Shown here piece after piece: positions 1 through 5,980 of a stretch of 6,147 nt of DNA (positions are counted from its first letter, which is position 1; the number at the start of each line of letters is the position of its first letter). The translations under genes and the position numbers were made by a program. The notes under the pieces were generated by a model that ran no database searches, had not been told where the DNA came from, and saw only the letters and a program-made list of their open reading frames with translations. The stretch spans positions 2,597 to 8,743 of the forward strand of contig DCUN01000211.1 in the NCBI GenBank assembly GCA_002327225.1, in the 5' to 3' direction. The DNA comes from Desulfobulbaceae bacterium UBA2213 (GTDB taxonomy: Bacteria; Desulfobacterota; Desulfobulbia; Desulfobulbales; Desulfocapsaceae).

Positions 1-46
1 TTATTTCGTAACGGCTCCTAAAGACAAAGGGCTGTCAGCACATCCA

Positions 47-778
47 TCAAATTTGATTCATGCGAAAACGGATTTCCCGATAACGCAAGACCACACCATC
101 CCGGAGAATCTGCTCCAGACGGAATTGATCCTCAATCAGATCCCCCTCACGACAGATCCTGCTGTTTATAATAATCATCCGTTTGGAAGCGTCTTTCGAA
201 TAGACATGCCCGACCAGTTTCACTTGAGGCAAACTTTGCCGCACACTGGATGGCAAGTCTTGAATAAGGGGTATGGTTTCTGCTGTCTCTGAAGCAAGAT
301 CCCGGACCACTGGTTTTTGGGGGGGCGCACTCTCCTGCTCGATCTTCAGGGAGACATCTTCAGCCCGTATCGCAGTTTTTTCTTCATCAATGACAGACTG
401 CCCATCATCCTCCAGTACCATCCCCTTCTCGTCCGCTACCGCCATCAGCAAGGGTTGCGAAGCGTCTTCTTCTTTGGCTGCAGGGGGGGGCGCAACCACG
501 GTAACGGCCTGAGCAGGCTGCTCTTTCAATTGGACAACGCTCTTCTCCAAGGCAGAAATTTTCTCCTGCAAGGCAACGCTGTCCCTCTGCATGCCCCGAT
601 AGAGAATCAGAGCCGACAGGACAAGCAGGATACAAGCCAGAAACCATTTCCAGAAGGAAGATTTTTTCTTCCTTTTCCCATGGCCAGACCGCACCCCATG
701 ATCGCTTTGCAGATCCGGGATCTCTCCCTGTTTGCGTTCTCTCTCAGATTTTTTGAGCGCCTCCAGAATATATGACAT
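47..778 (-). CDS. gspB: GspB/ExeB-type type II secretion accessory protein
   Basis: Inner-membrane partner of the GspA ATPase; in Aeromonas the ExeA-ExeB complex helps the secretin pass and assemble across peptidoglycan. The 243-residue protein opens with the family signature MSYILEALKKSERER, followed by a basic stretch (KRKKK, residues 35-39), one membrane segment (about 42-62), and a short heptad-like helix (about 66-88). A Pro/Ala/Glu-rich periplasmic linker (about 89-180) leads to a C-terminal GspB domain (about 183-243, from LPQVKLVGHVYS to REIRFRMNQI). I chose the ATG at 778 because the family motif begins there; in-frame TTG (787) and GTG (784) codons upstream would add only three residues. 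The start lies 2 nt after the gspA stop (TGATTATG), so translation is probably coupled, and no strong Shine-Dalgarno is visible. Two homopolymer tracts (G8 at 483-490 and G7 at 319-325 on the plus strand) lie inside the linker coding region. Confidence 0.88.
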   Translation of the reverse strand: MSYILEALKKSERERKQGEIPDLQSDHGVRSGHGKRKKKSSFWKWFLACILLVLSALILYRGMQRDSVALQEKISALEKSVVQLKEQPAQAVTVVAPPPAAKEEDASQPLLMAVADEKGMVLEDDGQSVIDEEKTAIRAEDVSLKIEQESAPPQKPVVRDLASETAETIPLIQDLPSSVRQSLPQVKLVGHVYSKDASKRMIIINSRICREGDLIEDQFRLEQILRDGVVLRYREIRFRMNQI

Positions 779-780
779 AA

Positions 781-1902
781 TCACCAACCCATATCTGTAC
801 TCTCTGGAGTCTTATTTTTTTTCTCTTCTTGACCGGATCCATGTTCTCTTTCCTCCTGTTTCGGCACAACAGGCACAGATTCTTCTTCAGGCGCCACCTC
901 ATTCTTGTCAGCAGGAAGCTGTATCAATTCCTGCACACTGATCCCGTAACTCTCATCGGCTCGGGAAACAACCTGCCAATGACCATAATAAAAAGATACG
1001 GCCAGAATGGCCAGGATAAGCAGCAGCAGACCTAAAACCACACCATTGAAGGAGACTCCCCGCATCATGGCCCGACAGCCAGCGCCATTTACAGGCCGCC
1101 CCAGAACTTCACGCGCCGCCTGATTGACAATCCTCAGATCAACCTGATCTTTTTCCTCCACATAGGCCCCGAGCAAGGATCGATCACAGAGGACATTGAT
1201 CAACCGGGGGACCCCCCGGCTCAGCTTCGCCACCCTTCTCACCGCCGCTTCAGAAAATAATCTCTTTCGCCCGCCGGCAACAGCCAGACGGTGTTCCACA
1301 TAGGCCGCAACCTCCTGACTGCCCAAGGGTAACAGGTGATAGCGGGAAGTAATACGCTGATTGATCTGGACCACCTCTTTCTGATCAAGAAGCTGCCGTA
1401 ACTCCGGCTGCCCGAGCAGGATAATTTTCAACAGTTTCTGTTGTCCTGTTTCCAGATTGGTGAGCAGACGAAGCTGTTCCAGGGTATCCATGCTCAGATT
1501 CTGGGCCTCATCAATAAGCAGCGCCGTGACCCTCCCTCGAGCATGGGCGGCAAGCAGGTACCTGTTCAGGTGATCGATATAGGTCTTGACACTGATTCTT
1601 CTGTCGGTGACGACAATTTCCAGCTCATCACAGATCGAGGCCAGGAGTTCCATGGCATTCAATTTTGGATTGAGGATCAGGGCCAGGTCGGTATCCTCCG
1701 GCAGCTGCTCCAGCAGACATCGGCACACCGTGGTTTTACCAGAGCCCACGTCACCGGTCAGCAAAATAAGACAGCCGTCACTGCTGATACCATACAGCAG
1801 ATGGGCAAGGGCCTCCTGATGTAACGCGCTCATATAGAGATAGCGAGGATCAGGGGCAATTGAGAAGGGTTTTTCTTTGAGTCCGAAATAATGTGTATAC
1901 AT
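781..1902 (-). CDS. gspA: GspA/ExeA-type type II secretion AAA+ ATPase
   Basis: Cytoplasmic ATPase anchored in the inner membrane, working with GspB in secretin placement. The 373-residue protein begins MYTHYFGLKEKPFSIAPDPR, the usual opening of this family. Walker A is GDVGSGKTT (50-58), Walker B is LLIDEAQ (128-134), a sensor-1-like segment KIILLGQPEL follows at about 159-168, and the RGVPRLIN motif is at 229-236. One membrane segment spans about 285-307, with a charged tail of roughly 65 residues beyond it. That tail is short: Aeromonas ExeA is about 550 residues and carries a periplasmic peptidoglycan-binding domain, which is not visible here. The start was placed at ATG 1902 on family grounds. 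An in-frame TTG at 1932 would add only a T-tract-encoded Leu/Phe stretch. No good Shine-Dalgarno precedes 1902. First gene of a gspA-gspB unit. Confidence 0.93.
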   Translation of the reverse strand: MYTHYFGLKEKPFSIAPDPRYLYMSALHQEALAHLLYGISSDGCLILLTGDVGSGKTTVCRCLLEQLPEDTDLALILNPKLNAMELLASICDELEIVVTDRRISVKTYIDHLNRYLLAAHARGRVTALLIDEAQNLSMDTLEQLRLLTNLETGQQKLLKIILLGQPELRQLLDQKEVVQINQRITSRYHLLPLGSQEVAAYVEHRLAVAGGRKRLFSEAAVRRVAKLSRGVPRLINVLCDRSLLGAYVEEKDQVDLRIVNQAAREVLGRPVNGAGCRAMMRGVSFNGVVLGLLLLILAILAVSFYYGHWQVVSRADESYGISVQELIQLPADKNEVAPEEESVPVVPKQEEREHGSGQEEKKNKTPESTDMGW

Positions 1903-1918
1903 AACCAGGGAAAACAAC

Positions 1919-1959
1919 AAAAAAAAAAGCAAGCCTCAAGAAGAGCGCAATAAGAGGCT
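1919..1959 (-). terminator. Possible leader terminator/attenuator upstream of gspA
   Basis: Read on the minus strand, AGCCTC (1959-1954) pairs with GAGGCT (1937-1932) across a 16-nt loop. After TGC the sequence enters a run of ten T (1928-1919). Hairpin followed by a T-tract is the layout of an intrinsic terminator, and it lies about 30 nt upstream of the gspA ATG, downstream of the candidate promoter. The stem is only 6 bp and the loop is large, so it is weak; it may be chance, or an attenuator tuning gspAB expression. Confidence 0.3.
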
Positions 1960-2010
1960 GATTAATATCCGCTCAAAAAAGGGCGCCAGAAATATTCTTT
2001 CCTGGCAATC

Positions 2011-2039
2011 ACTATAGGATATATTGGCTTCAATTTCCA
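2011..2039 (-). promoter_or_regulatory. Candidate sigma-70 promoter for gspAB
   Basis: On the minus strand, TGGAAA (2039-2034, 4/6 to the -35 consensus) is followed after 17 nt by TATAGT (2016-2011, 5/6 to the -10 consensus). It would start transcription near 2004, giving a leader of about 100 nt that includes the hairpin/T10 feature. Position and spacing are good, but short motif matches in AT-rich DNA arise easily by chance. Confidence 0.33.
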
Positions 2040-2056
2040 TTTTTTCTTGTTTCTCG

Positions 2057-2084
2057 TTGAAATCTTTCAAAATACTGCTACGAT
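2057..2084 (+). promoter_or_regulatory. Candidate sigma-70 promoter for gspF
   Basis: TTGAAA (2057-2062) and TACGAT (2079-2084) are separated by 16 nt, a fair but not strong match to the sigma-70 pattern. Transcription from here would begin about 200 nt before gspF and run through the whole MITE-like element, placing that element in the 5' leader. Weak evidence from motif matching only. Confidence 0.25.
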
Positions 2085-2107
2085 ACCAGAATAAAGATCA
2101 ATAACAG

Positions 2108-2249
2108 GAGACCCTTGCAAAATAACGACTTAAGTCCAACAACTGCTATTCCCGTATAGGCGGAAATCCATACCCGGCTGAATGTACGAAAATGGATGCC
2201 CGATACAAGAACTTGGGAATGATATCTTGGTCATTTTTGCAAGAGCCTC
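2108..2249. mobile_element. MITE-like palindromic element, 142 bp, with TIRs and possible target duplication
   Basis: The ends are inverted copies. The left end is GAGACCCTTGCAAAA (2108-2122); the right end read in reverse complement (from 2249) is GAGGCTCTTGCAAAA, so 13 of 15 positions match and the inner 9 (CTTGCAAAA) are identical. Inside, further arms pair in nested order: ATTCCC (2148-2153) with GGGAAT (2215-2220), GTAT (2154-2157) with ATAC (2203-2206), GGC (2159-2161) with GCC (2198-2200), and ATCCAT (2166-2171) with ATGGAT (2192-2197). The tetranucleotide ACAG directly abuts both ends (2104-2107 and 2250-2253), as expected of a target-site duplication. No transposase is encoded, so mobilisation would need an enzyme supplied elsewhere. 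The nested symmetry also means an RNA copy could fold into one long imperfect hairpin. An alternative is a non-mobile intergenic repeat family of the ATTCCC/GGGAAT type. Confidence 0.7.
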
Positions 2250-2291
2250 ACAGGGTTCCCACTCATCAGCCTTTTCCCAATACATCCTGCC

Positions 2292-3518
2292 ATGCCTATC
2301 TACGAATACAAAGCATTTGACCAGAAAGGTAAACCCAGAAAGGGTATCATCGAGGCCGACAACGAGGCCAGCGCCCGCAATAAGCTACGGGCTTCCGGAA
2401 AATACCCTATAGACCTGAAGGAAAATCTTTCCCAATCAACCAAGGCCGGAAGAACAGCGCTGGGATCGTCCGTGATATTTGAGCGGGTCAAATCGGTGGA
2501 GATACACATCTTCACCCGACAACTTGCGACCCTGCTCGGCGCGGGCATCCCTCTGGTCAGCGCCCTGAGCTCCCTTCTTGCCCAAACAGCAAATCCAGCG
2601 CTGAAGAAAGTGTTGGCCCAGATCAAGGATAGTGTGAACGAAGGTAATACCCTGACCAATTCCCTGGCCCGGCACCCAAAACTCTTTTCCAATATCTATA
2701 TCAATATGGTGCGCGCCGGAGAGGCCTCCGGCTCGCTCGATATCGTTCTCGAAAAACTGGCGGACTTTGGTGAAAAACAGAGAACGCTGCAGGGACGCAT
2801 GAAGGCAGCGCTGATCTATCCTGTCTTTATGGCCGTTATCGGCAGCGCCATCCTCTTTATTCTCATCACCTATATCGTTCCCAATATCACCAAGGTCTTT
2901 GCCGACATGGAGCGTACTCTGCCCCTGCCCACCCGGCTGCTTATCTCGTTAAGTAATTTATTACGAAGCTACTGGTGGCTGATTCTGCTCTTGATGGTTG
3001 GTGCATTTTTCATACTCCGTCTTTTCGTGCGCAGCGCCAGGGGCCGTCGAATATGGGATCTGATCAAGCTCAAGATGCCGATTCTCGGGTCGGTCAACCA
3101 GAAGATCATCCTCGCCCGCTTTGGCTCCACCATGGCCAGTCTGCTCGGCAGCAGCGTTCCCCTGGTCACCTCCATGCAGATCGTCCAGTCCATTGTCAAC
3201 AACTCCCTGATTGCCGAGGTGATTGAAGAGGCCATAGAGCAGATCCGCAAGGGCAGGAGCATGGCCAACGCCCTGGGTTCATCCCCCTGGTTTCCACCGA
3301 TTTTTGTGCAGATGATCAGTGTCGGCGAACAGAGCGGTAACCTGGAGCCCATGCTGATCAAAGTCTCTGATGCCTACGAACGTGAAGTTGATATGGCCAT
3401 CATGGGAATGACCTCACTCATTGAGCCGATCATGATCGCAGTCATGGGAGCGGCCGTAGGTTTTGTCGTCCTTTCCATCCTGCTCCCCATCTTCGAGATG
3501 AACCAGATGATCGGATAA
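2292..3518 (+). CDS. gspF: Type II secretion system inner-membrane platform protein GspF
   Basis: Polytopic inner-membrane protein that couples the GspE ATPase to pseudopilus assembly. The 408-residue length and the opening MPIYEYKAFDQKGKPRKG are typical of GspF rather than of the pilus homologue PilC. Two T2SSF domains are visible: the first about 73-196, with FTRQLATLLGAGIPL (74-88), RAGEASGSLD (141-150) and a membrane segment about 178-198; the second about 276-398, with ISVGEQSGNLEPML (342-355) and a C-terminal membrane segment about 378-400. A further membrane segment lies about 227-245. The ATG at 2292 is set by the family N-terminus; no Shine-Dalgarno precedes it. gspE and gspG, the usual neighbours, are not adjacent: the divergent gspA unit is upstream and an acyl carrier protein gene lies 43 bp downstream. 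The gene appears intact. Confidence 0.96.
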   Translation: MPIYEYKAFDQKGKPRKGIIEADNEASARNKLRASGKYPIDLKENLSQSTKAGRTALGSSVIFERVKSVEIHIFTRQLATLLGAGIPLVSALSSLLAQTANPALKKVLAQIKDSVNEGNTLTNSLARHPKLFSNIYINMVRAGEASGSLDIVLEKLADFGEKQRTLQGRMKAALIYPVFMAVIGSAILFILITYIVPNITKVFADMERTLPLPTRLLISLSNLLRSYWWLILLLMVGAFFILRLFVRSARGRRIWDLIKLKMPILGSVNQKIILARFGSTMASLLGSSVPLVTSMQIVQSIVNNSLIAEVIEEAIEQIRKGRSMANALGSSPWFPPIFVQMISVGEQSGNLEPMLIKVSDAYEREVDMAIMGMTSLIEPIMIAVMGAAVGFVVLSILLPIFEMNQMIG

Positions 3519-3561
3519 ACAGATCAGCAGGCGAGAACACCCAAGGAAGAAAAAGGGGAAT

Positions 3562-3831
3562 ATGAAGGGTTCTTTAGACCAGGCGTTGAAACAACGACTC
3601 AAAGCAATGATCATCGAAGAATGTGATATTACGGACATCACCCCGGAAGAGGTGGATGACGACATTAAGATTTTCTCCGATGCAAGCGGACTTGGACTTG
3701 ATTCACTGGATGCACTGCAGATCTCCGTGGGCCTGCAAAGCCAATTCGGGATACATCTGCCCGACAGCAAGGCCTTCCGTCGGCATCTGAAAAGCATTAA
3801 CGCCCTGGCAGACTTTATCCAACCAGAGTAG
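3562..3831 (+). CDS. Acyl carrier protein (phosphopantetheine-binding), specialised type
   Basis: Small acidic carrier of 89 residues. The attachment motif is GLGLDSLDALQ (43-53), with Ser48 the predicted 4'-phosphopantetheine site. The helical layout fits an ACP: helix 1 about 3-20, the loop with acidic EEVDDDIKIF (29-38), helix 2 starting at Ser48, and the C-terminal helix ending ALADFIQ. The GLGLDSLDALQISVGLQ stretch resembles carriers of aryl-polyene, resorcinol and similar type II fatty-acid/polyketide pathways more than housekeeping AcpP, which usually has GADSLDTVE; this is a family-style judgement. AAGGGG (3553-3558) sits 3 nt before the ATG and AAGGAAG (3543-3549) 12 nt before it. 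It is co-directional with gspF, so it may be read from the gspF promoter, although its likely pathway partners are on the opposite strand. No ketosynthase or other acyl-chain enzyme is in the window. Confidence 0.9.
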   Translation: MKGSLDQALKQRLKAMIIEECDITDITPEEVDDDIKIFSDASGLGLDSLDALQISVGLQSQFGIHLPDSKAFRRHLKSINALADFIQPE

Positions 3832-3871
3832 AACGAGGAAAAGCCGCGGATTAACCCCAATGAACGGGATA

Positions 3872-3929
3872 AGTGCCTTTCGCAGATTATTTTCTTGTAA
3901 AAAAACAAGAAAATAATCTGTAAGGCACT
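3872..3929. terminator. Long near-perfect inverted repeat between convergent genes; probable transcription end
   Basis: Outer arms AGTGCCTT (3872-3879) and AAGGCACT (3922-3929) and inner arms CAGATTATTTTCTTGT (3883-3898) and ACAAGAAAATAATCTG (3905-3920) pair perfectly. They are interrupted only by TCG (3880-3882) opposite T3921, with a loop of six A. That gives 24 base pairs in total. It lies 40 bp after the ACP stop and overlaps the stop codon of the convergent methyltransferase gene, so it could end transcripts from both sides. Neither strand has a U-tract after the stem, so it is not a classical intrinsic terminator. It could instead be an RNase III or stability hairpin, or a remnant of a palindromic mobile element. 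Confidence 0.5.
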
Positions 3930-4476
3930 AAAGCACCCACGGAATAAACATCTTTGTCCGTTGCTTGTAATCCACATATGCTGCCCCAAAAAAGCGGACA
4001 TTCTCGCGTTCCTCGACCTTGGCGACAACAAGAAGCAAGACACTCACCACCACAATCAGTCCACTATTTACTGGCGTGACATGTTTCAAAAACGCCCCCC
4101 ATCCCAGAAAGAGCAGCGAACTGTACATCGGGTGACGAATATAGCGATACAAGCCTTCTTCCACTACATGAACGGTATTTTCAAAAGAATAATTTGCCGG
4201 CATTTCCGCACGTTGGGCATGACCGCCCCGCTGTTTCAGCATCAGGACCGACTGGATAACAAAAAGAATCGACACAAGCAAAAGAAACCAGCTGAAAAGA
4301 TGGAGCGGCGAAAACGGGTCTCTGAACCAGTAGGGGTGATTCAATAAAATCAAGGACAAGAGCCCTTCAAAAACAAAAAACCTATAAAAACCGTGTGTCC
4401 CTGGATTGGCCAACGCCCGCCTGGAGATACGAACAAAAAAAACGGTACCGAGGATAAAGAAGATAATCCGTATCAC
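3928..4476 (-). CDS. Integral-membrane ICMT/PEMT-like methyltransferase family protein
   Basis: Predicted SAM-dependent methyltransferase of the isoprenylcysteine carboxyl / phospholipid N-methyltransferase-like membrane superfamily, 182 residues. Hydrophobic segments lie at about 1-17, 33-47, 58-80, 117-132 and 135-152. The family's C-terminal signature is present: EEGLYRYIRHPMYSS (106-120), then VEERENVRFFG (154-164) and YVDYKQRTKMFIP (167-179). The start is GTG at 4476: AGGAGG at 4487-4482 stands exactly 5 nt before it. Longer in-frame forms back to 4515 would have no such site and would overlap the upstream gene further. The start therefore lies 10 nt past the stop of the FAD oxidoreductase gene, marking a shared operon. 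The substrate is unknown; the context suggests a lipid or polyene intermediate or an attached carboxyl, hydroxyl or amine group, which is inference. Last gene of its operon; its stop codon lies in a long hairpin. Confidence 0.85.
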   Translation of the reverse strand: MIRIIFFILGTVFFVRISRRALANPGTHGFYRFFVFEGLLSLILLNHPYWFRDPFSPLHLFSWFLLLVSILFVIQSVLMLKQRGGHAQRAEMPANYSFENTVHVVEEGLYRYIRHPMYSSLLFLGWGAFLKHVTPVNSGLIVVVSVLLLVVAKVEERENVRFFGAAYVDYKQRTKMFIPWVL

Positions 4477-4481
4477 AGCCA

Positions 4482-4487
4482 CCTCCT
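4482..4487 (-). promoter_or_regulatory. Shine-Dalgarno that decides the methyltransferase GTG start
   Basis: AGGAGG on the minus strand, 5 nt before the GTG at 4476. Its first base is the last base of the TGA stop (4489-4487) of the preceding gene, so the ribosome site and the stop overlap, which favours coupled translation. It is the strongest ribosome site in the window. Confidence 0.85.
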
Positions 4488-5980
4488 CATAAGCGGACCG
4501 CCTTGCCAAACTCATCTGCTCCCAGGATCAATTTTACGGTACTGAAAGATCCCATAATGGTACCGATAATCCCCGGGGCCATTACGTTCTGGCCGGCAAG
4601 ATACAAGCCTTTCACCGACGTCCGGTTCAGCAGAGCCGTGGCCAGCGTCTGGCTGGAAGAACGCAGAACTCCGTAAGCACTCCCGCCGGGGCTGTTGACC
4701 CAGTCCCGTATGGTCAGGGGTGTATAGGCATCAAGAACCTTCAGACCCTGAAAAGTGCCGAACAGTCCTTCCGCCTCCCGGATCAACTGCTCTGCATGCT
4801 GTTCTTTTGCCGCGAGATAGTCATTGCCCCGGCTACCGCTTTTTGTATTCTCAGCGGACGCCCACAACTCATCCTTTCCGGATGTGAGGATTGACAGGAG
4901 GCTGACACCTTCCCTTTCACTTTTCCGGATCTGGTAATACTTGAGATCCCGAACATTTCCATCGTACCCCCTGTCTATCTTGAAGATATTGTAAGGAATT
5001 TCAGGATGGCTGGTACCATCGAGACGGGCATGAACCGAAAAGATACCGTGGGTATCTTTCAGGCCGCTGATTCGTTGCCGATAGGAGGGTTTCACGGCTC
5101 CTTCCGGCAGCATCTGCAAAACGACCTTCGGATGCAGCGCTCCGATCACGGTTGAACCGCTCACGCACTCTCCCGATTTCAGTTGCAGGCCGGTCACCAC
5201 CCGCGAACTGACATGGATTTTACTGATCTCGGCCCCGGTCACTATCCTGCCCCCGAGCTCCTGCAGACGGTCAACCAGAGCATCTGCCATCTGGGCACCA
5301 CTCCCCTGCAAACGATACGAAGAAGAGACATAGGAAGCTAGAGCCATATTGTGATAATAGGCCGGGCAGTCATTCAAAGGCACGCCGATCCAGCAAGCGG
5401 GAATGGCCAGAACACTTCTCAAGCCAGGCGAACAGTGAAGATCGTCTAAAACCTCCCCCAGGGGCTGGGACTGATCAAGAAGTGAAAAATCGTTTGCCGT
5501 TGCATATAATAGATCGAGCGCATGCAGCTGGTCTGCTGCTTTGTGGATCGGAGCTATTATTTTGCGTATCTTTTCTCGTTCGTCGGGAAAGGTCTGTTTG
5601 AGCTTTTCTGCAAAGGCGTCTATACCCGGCGGCAGGTCAAAACTTGCCGGATGCGGATGGTCGGCGGCACCATCGAAAAGATAGCGGTCGATTATGCCAT
5701 TTTCACCCATGCGCGCTACTGGAATCGTGGCACTAACCCCTAAATAATCAAAAAACCGGCGCAAGATCTGCCCCTGGTCAAGGGAACCAAGATAATGGAC
5801 ACCAACGGGGCACTCAATCCCGTCGCGCCTGTAGCTGCGCATCAAGCCGCCCGGTTGAGAATTTTTTTCAAAAACTGTCACCTCAAAGCCAAGCTGAGCA
5901 AGAATAATCGCAGCGCTGAGGCCGCCTACACCGGAACCGATGATCAGCACTTTTTCTGGAAAAGAGGGGAGGGATGCCAT
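4487..5980 (-). CDS. CrtI/RetSat-like FAD-dependent oxidoreductase (phytoene desaturase superfamily)
   Basis: Flavoprotein of 497 residues in the phytoene desaturase / retinol saturase / carotenoid isomerase superfamily, acting on hydrophobic polyene or isoprenoid-like chains. The N-terminal Rossmann motif is KVLIIGSGVGGLSAA (10-24), ending in the acidic Glu38 of VTVFEKN, then PGGLM (43-47) and GVHYLG (60-65). FDLPPGIDAFAEKL (114-127) fits the substrate-side region. The C-terminal FAD-contact block is GLYLAGQNVMAPGIIGTIMG (458-477), preceded by TPLTIRDWVNSPGGSAYGV (420-438). The length is normal for the family and no key motif is missing. The start is ATG 5980, which overlaps the stop of the upstream radical SAM gene by one base (TGATG); the in-frame extension to 6115 is out-of-frame SPASM coding sequence and should not be used. 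Whether it desaturates, saturates or isomerises cannot be told. Second gene in the operon, before the methyltransferase. Confidence 0.9.
   Translation of the reverse strand: MASLPSFPEKVLIIGSGVGGLSAAIILAQLGFEVTVFEKNSQPGGLMRSYRRDGIECPVGVHYLGSLDQGQILRRFFDYLGVSATIPVARMGENGIIDRYLFDGAADHPHPASFDLPPGIDAFAEKLKQTFPDEREKIRKIIAPIHKAADQLHALDLLYATANDFSLLDQSQPLGEVLDDLHCSPGLRSVLAIPACWIGVPLNDCPAYYHNMALASYVSSSYRLQGSGAQMADALVDRLQELGGRIVTGAEISKIHVSSRVVTGLQLKSGECVSGSTVIGALHPKVVLQMLPEGAVKPSYRQRISGLKDTHGIFSVHARLDGTSHPEIPYNIFKIDRGYDGNVRDLKYYQIRKSEREGVSLLSILTSGKDELWASAENTKSGSRGNDYLAAKEQHAEQLIREAEGLFGTFQGLKVLDAYTPLTIRDWVNSPGGSAYGVLRSSSQTLATALLNRTSVKGLYLAGQNVMAPGIIGTIMGSFSTVKLILGADEFGKAVRL

Larger units (their letters stand above)
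1903..2291. other. Gene-free divergent intergenic region between gspA and gspF
   Basis: This 389-bp gap separates the two divergent secretion units. I see no convincing gene in it. It contains, left to right, a T10 tract and small hairpin in the gspA leader, a candidate minus-strand promoter, a candidate plus-strand promoter and a MITE-like palindromic element; each has its own entry. A further short inverted pair, GCCAG (1985-1989) and CTGGC (2002-2006), is too small to interpret. The last 40 bases before the gspF ATG carry no Shine-Dalgarno-like sequence. Confidence 0.7.

Noticed and set aside
15..19. AGGAG on the minus strand near the left edge, as a ribosome site for the next secretion gene
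   Set aside because: No start codon follows within the remaining 14 bases of the window, so the spacing would be too long for a usual site and the gene is not visible.
317..775. A 152-codon plus-strand frame opposite gspB
   Set aside because: Low-complexity Phe/Leu/Arg/Gln-rich product antisense to a conserved gspB; it looks like a shadow frame.
1972..1990. Possible sigma-54 site on the minus strand (TGGCGCCCTTTTTTGAG)
   Set aside because: The TTG element is one base off the required spacing and the -12 GC is replaced by GA, so it does not fit the consensus.
2182..2412. A 76-codon plus-strand reading frame starting inside the MITE-like element
   Set aside because: It begins in the repeat, runs out of frame into gspF and has no recognisable protein features; the gspF frame is clearly the real one.
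3414..4043. A 209-codon minus-strand frame across the end of gspF, the ACP gene and the hairpin
   Set aside because: It is antisense to two well-supported genes, shows no family motif, and overlaps the methyltransferase gene on the same strand in another frame.
4477..4515. Longer N-terminus for the methyltransferase (to 4515)
   Set aside because: The added residues are the overlapped end of the oxidoreductase gene read in another frame, and the AGGAGG site at 4482-4487 points to the GTG at 4476.
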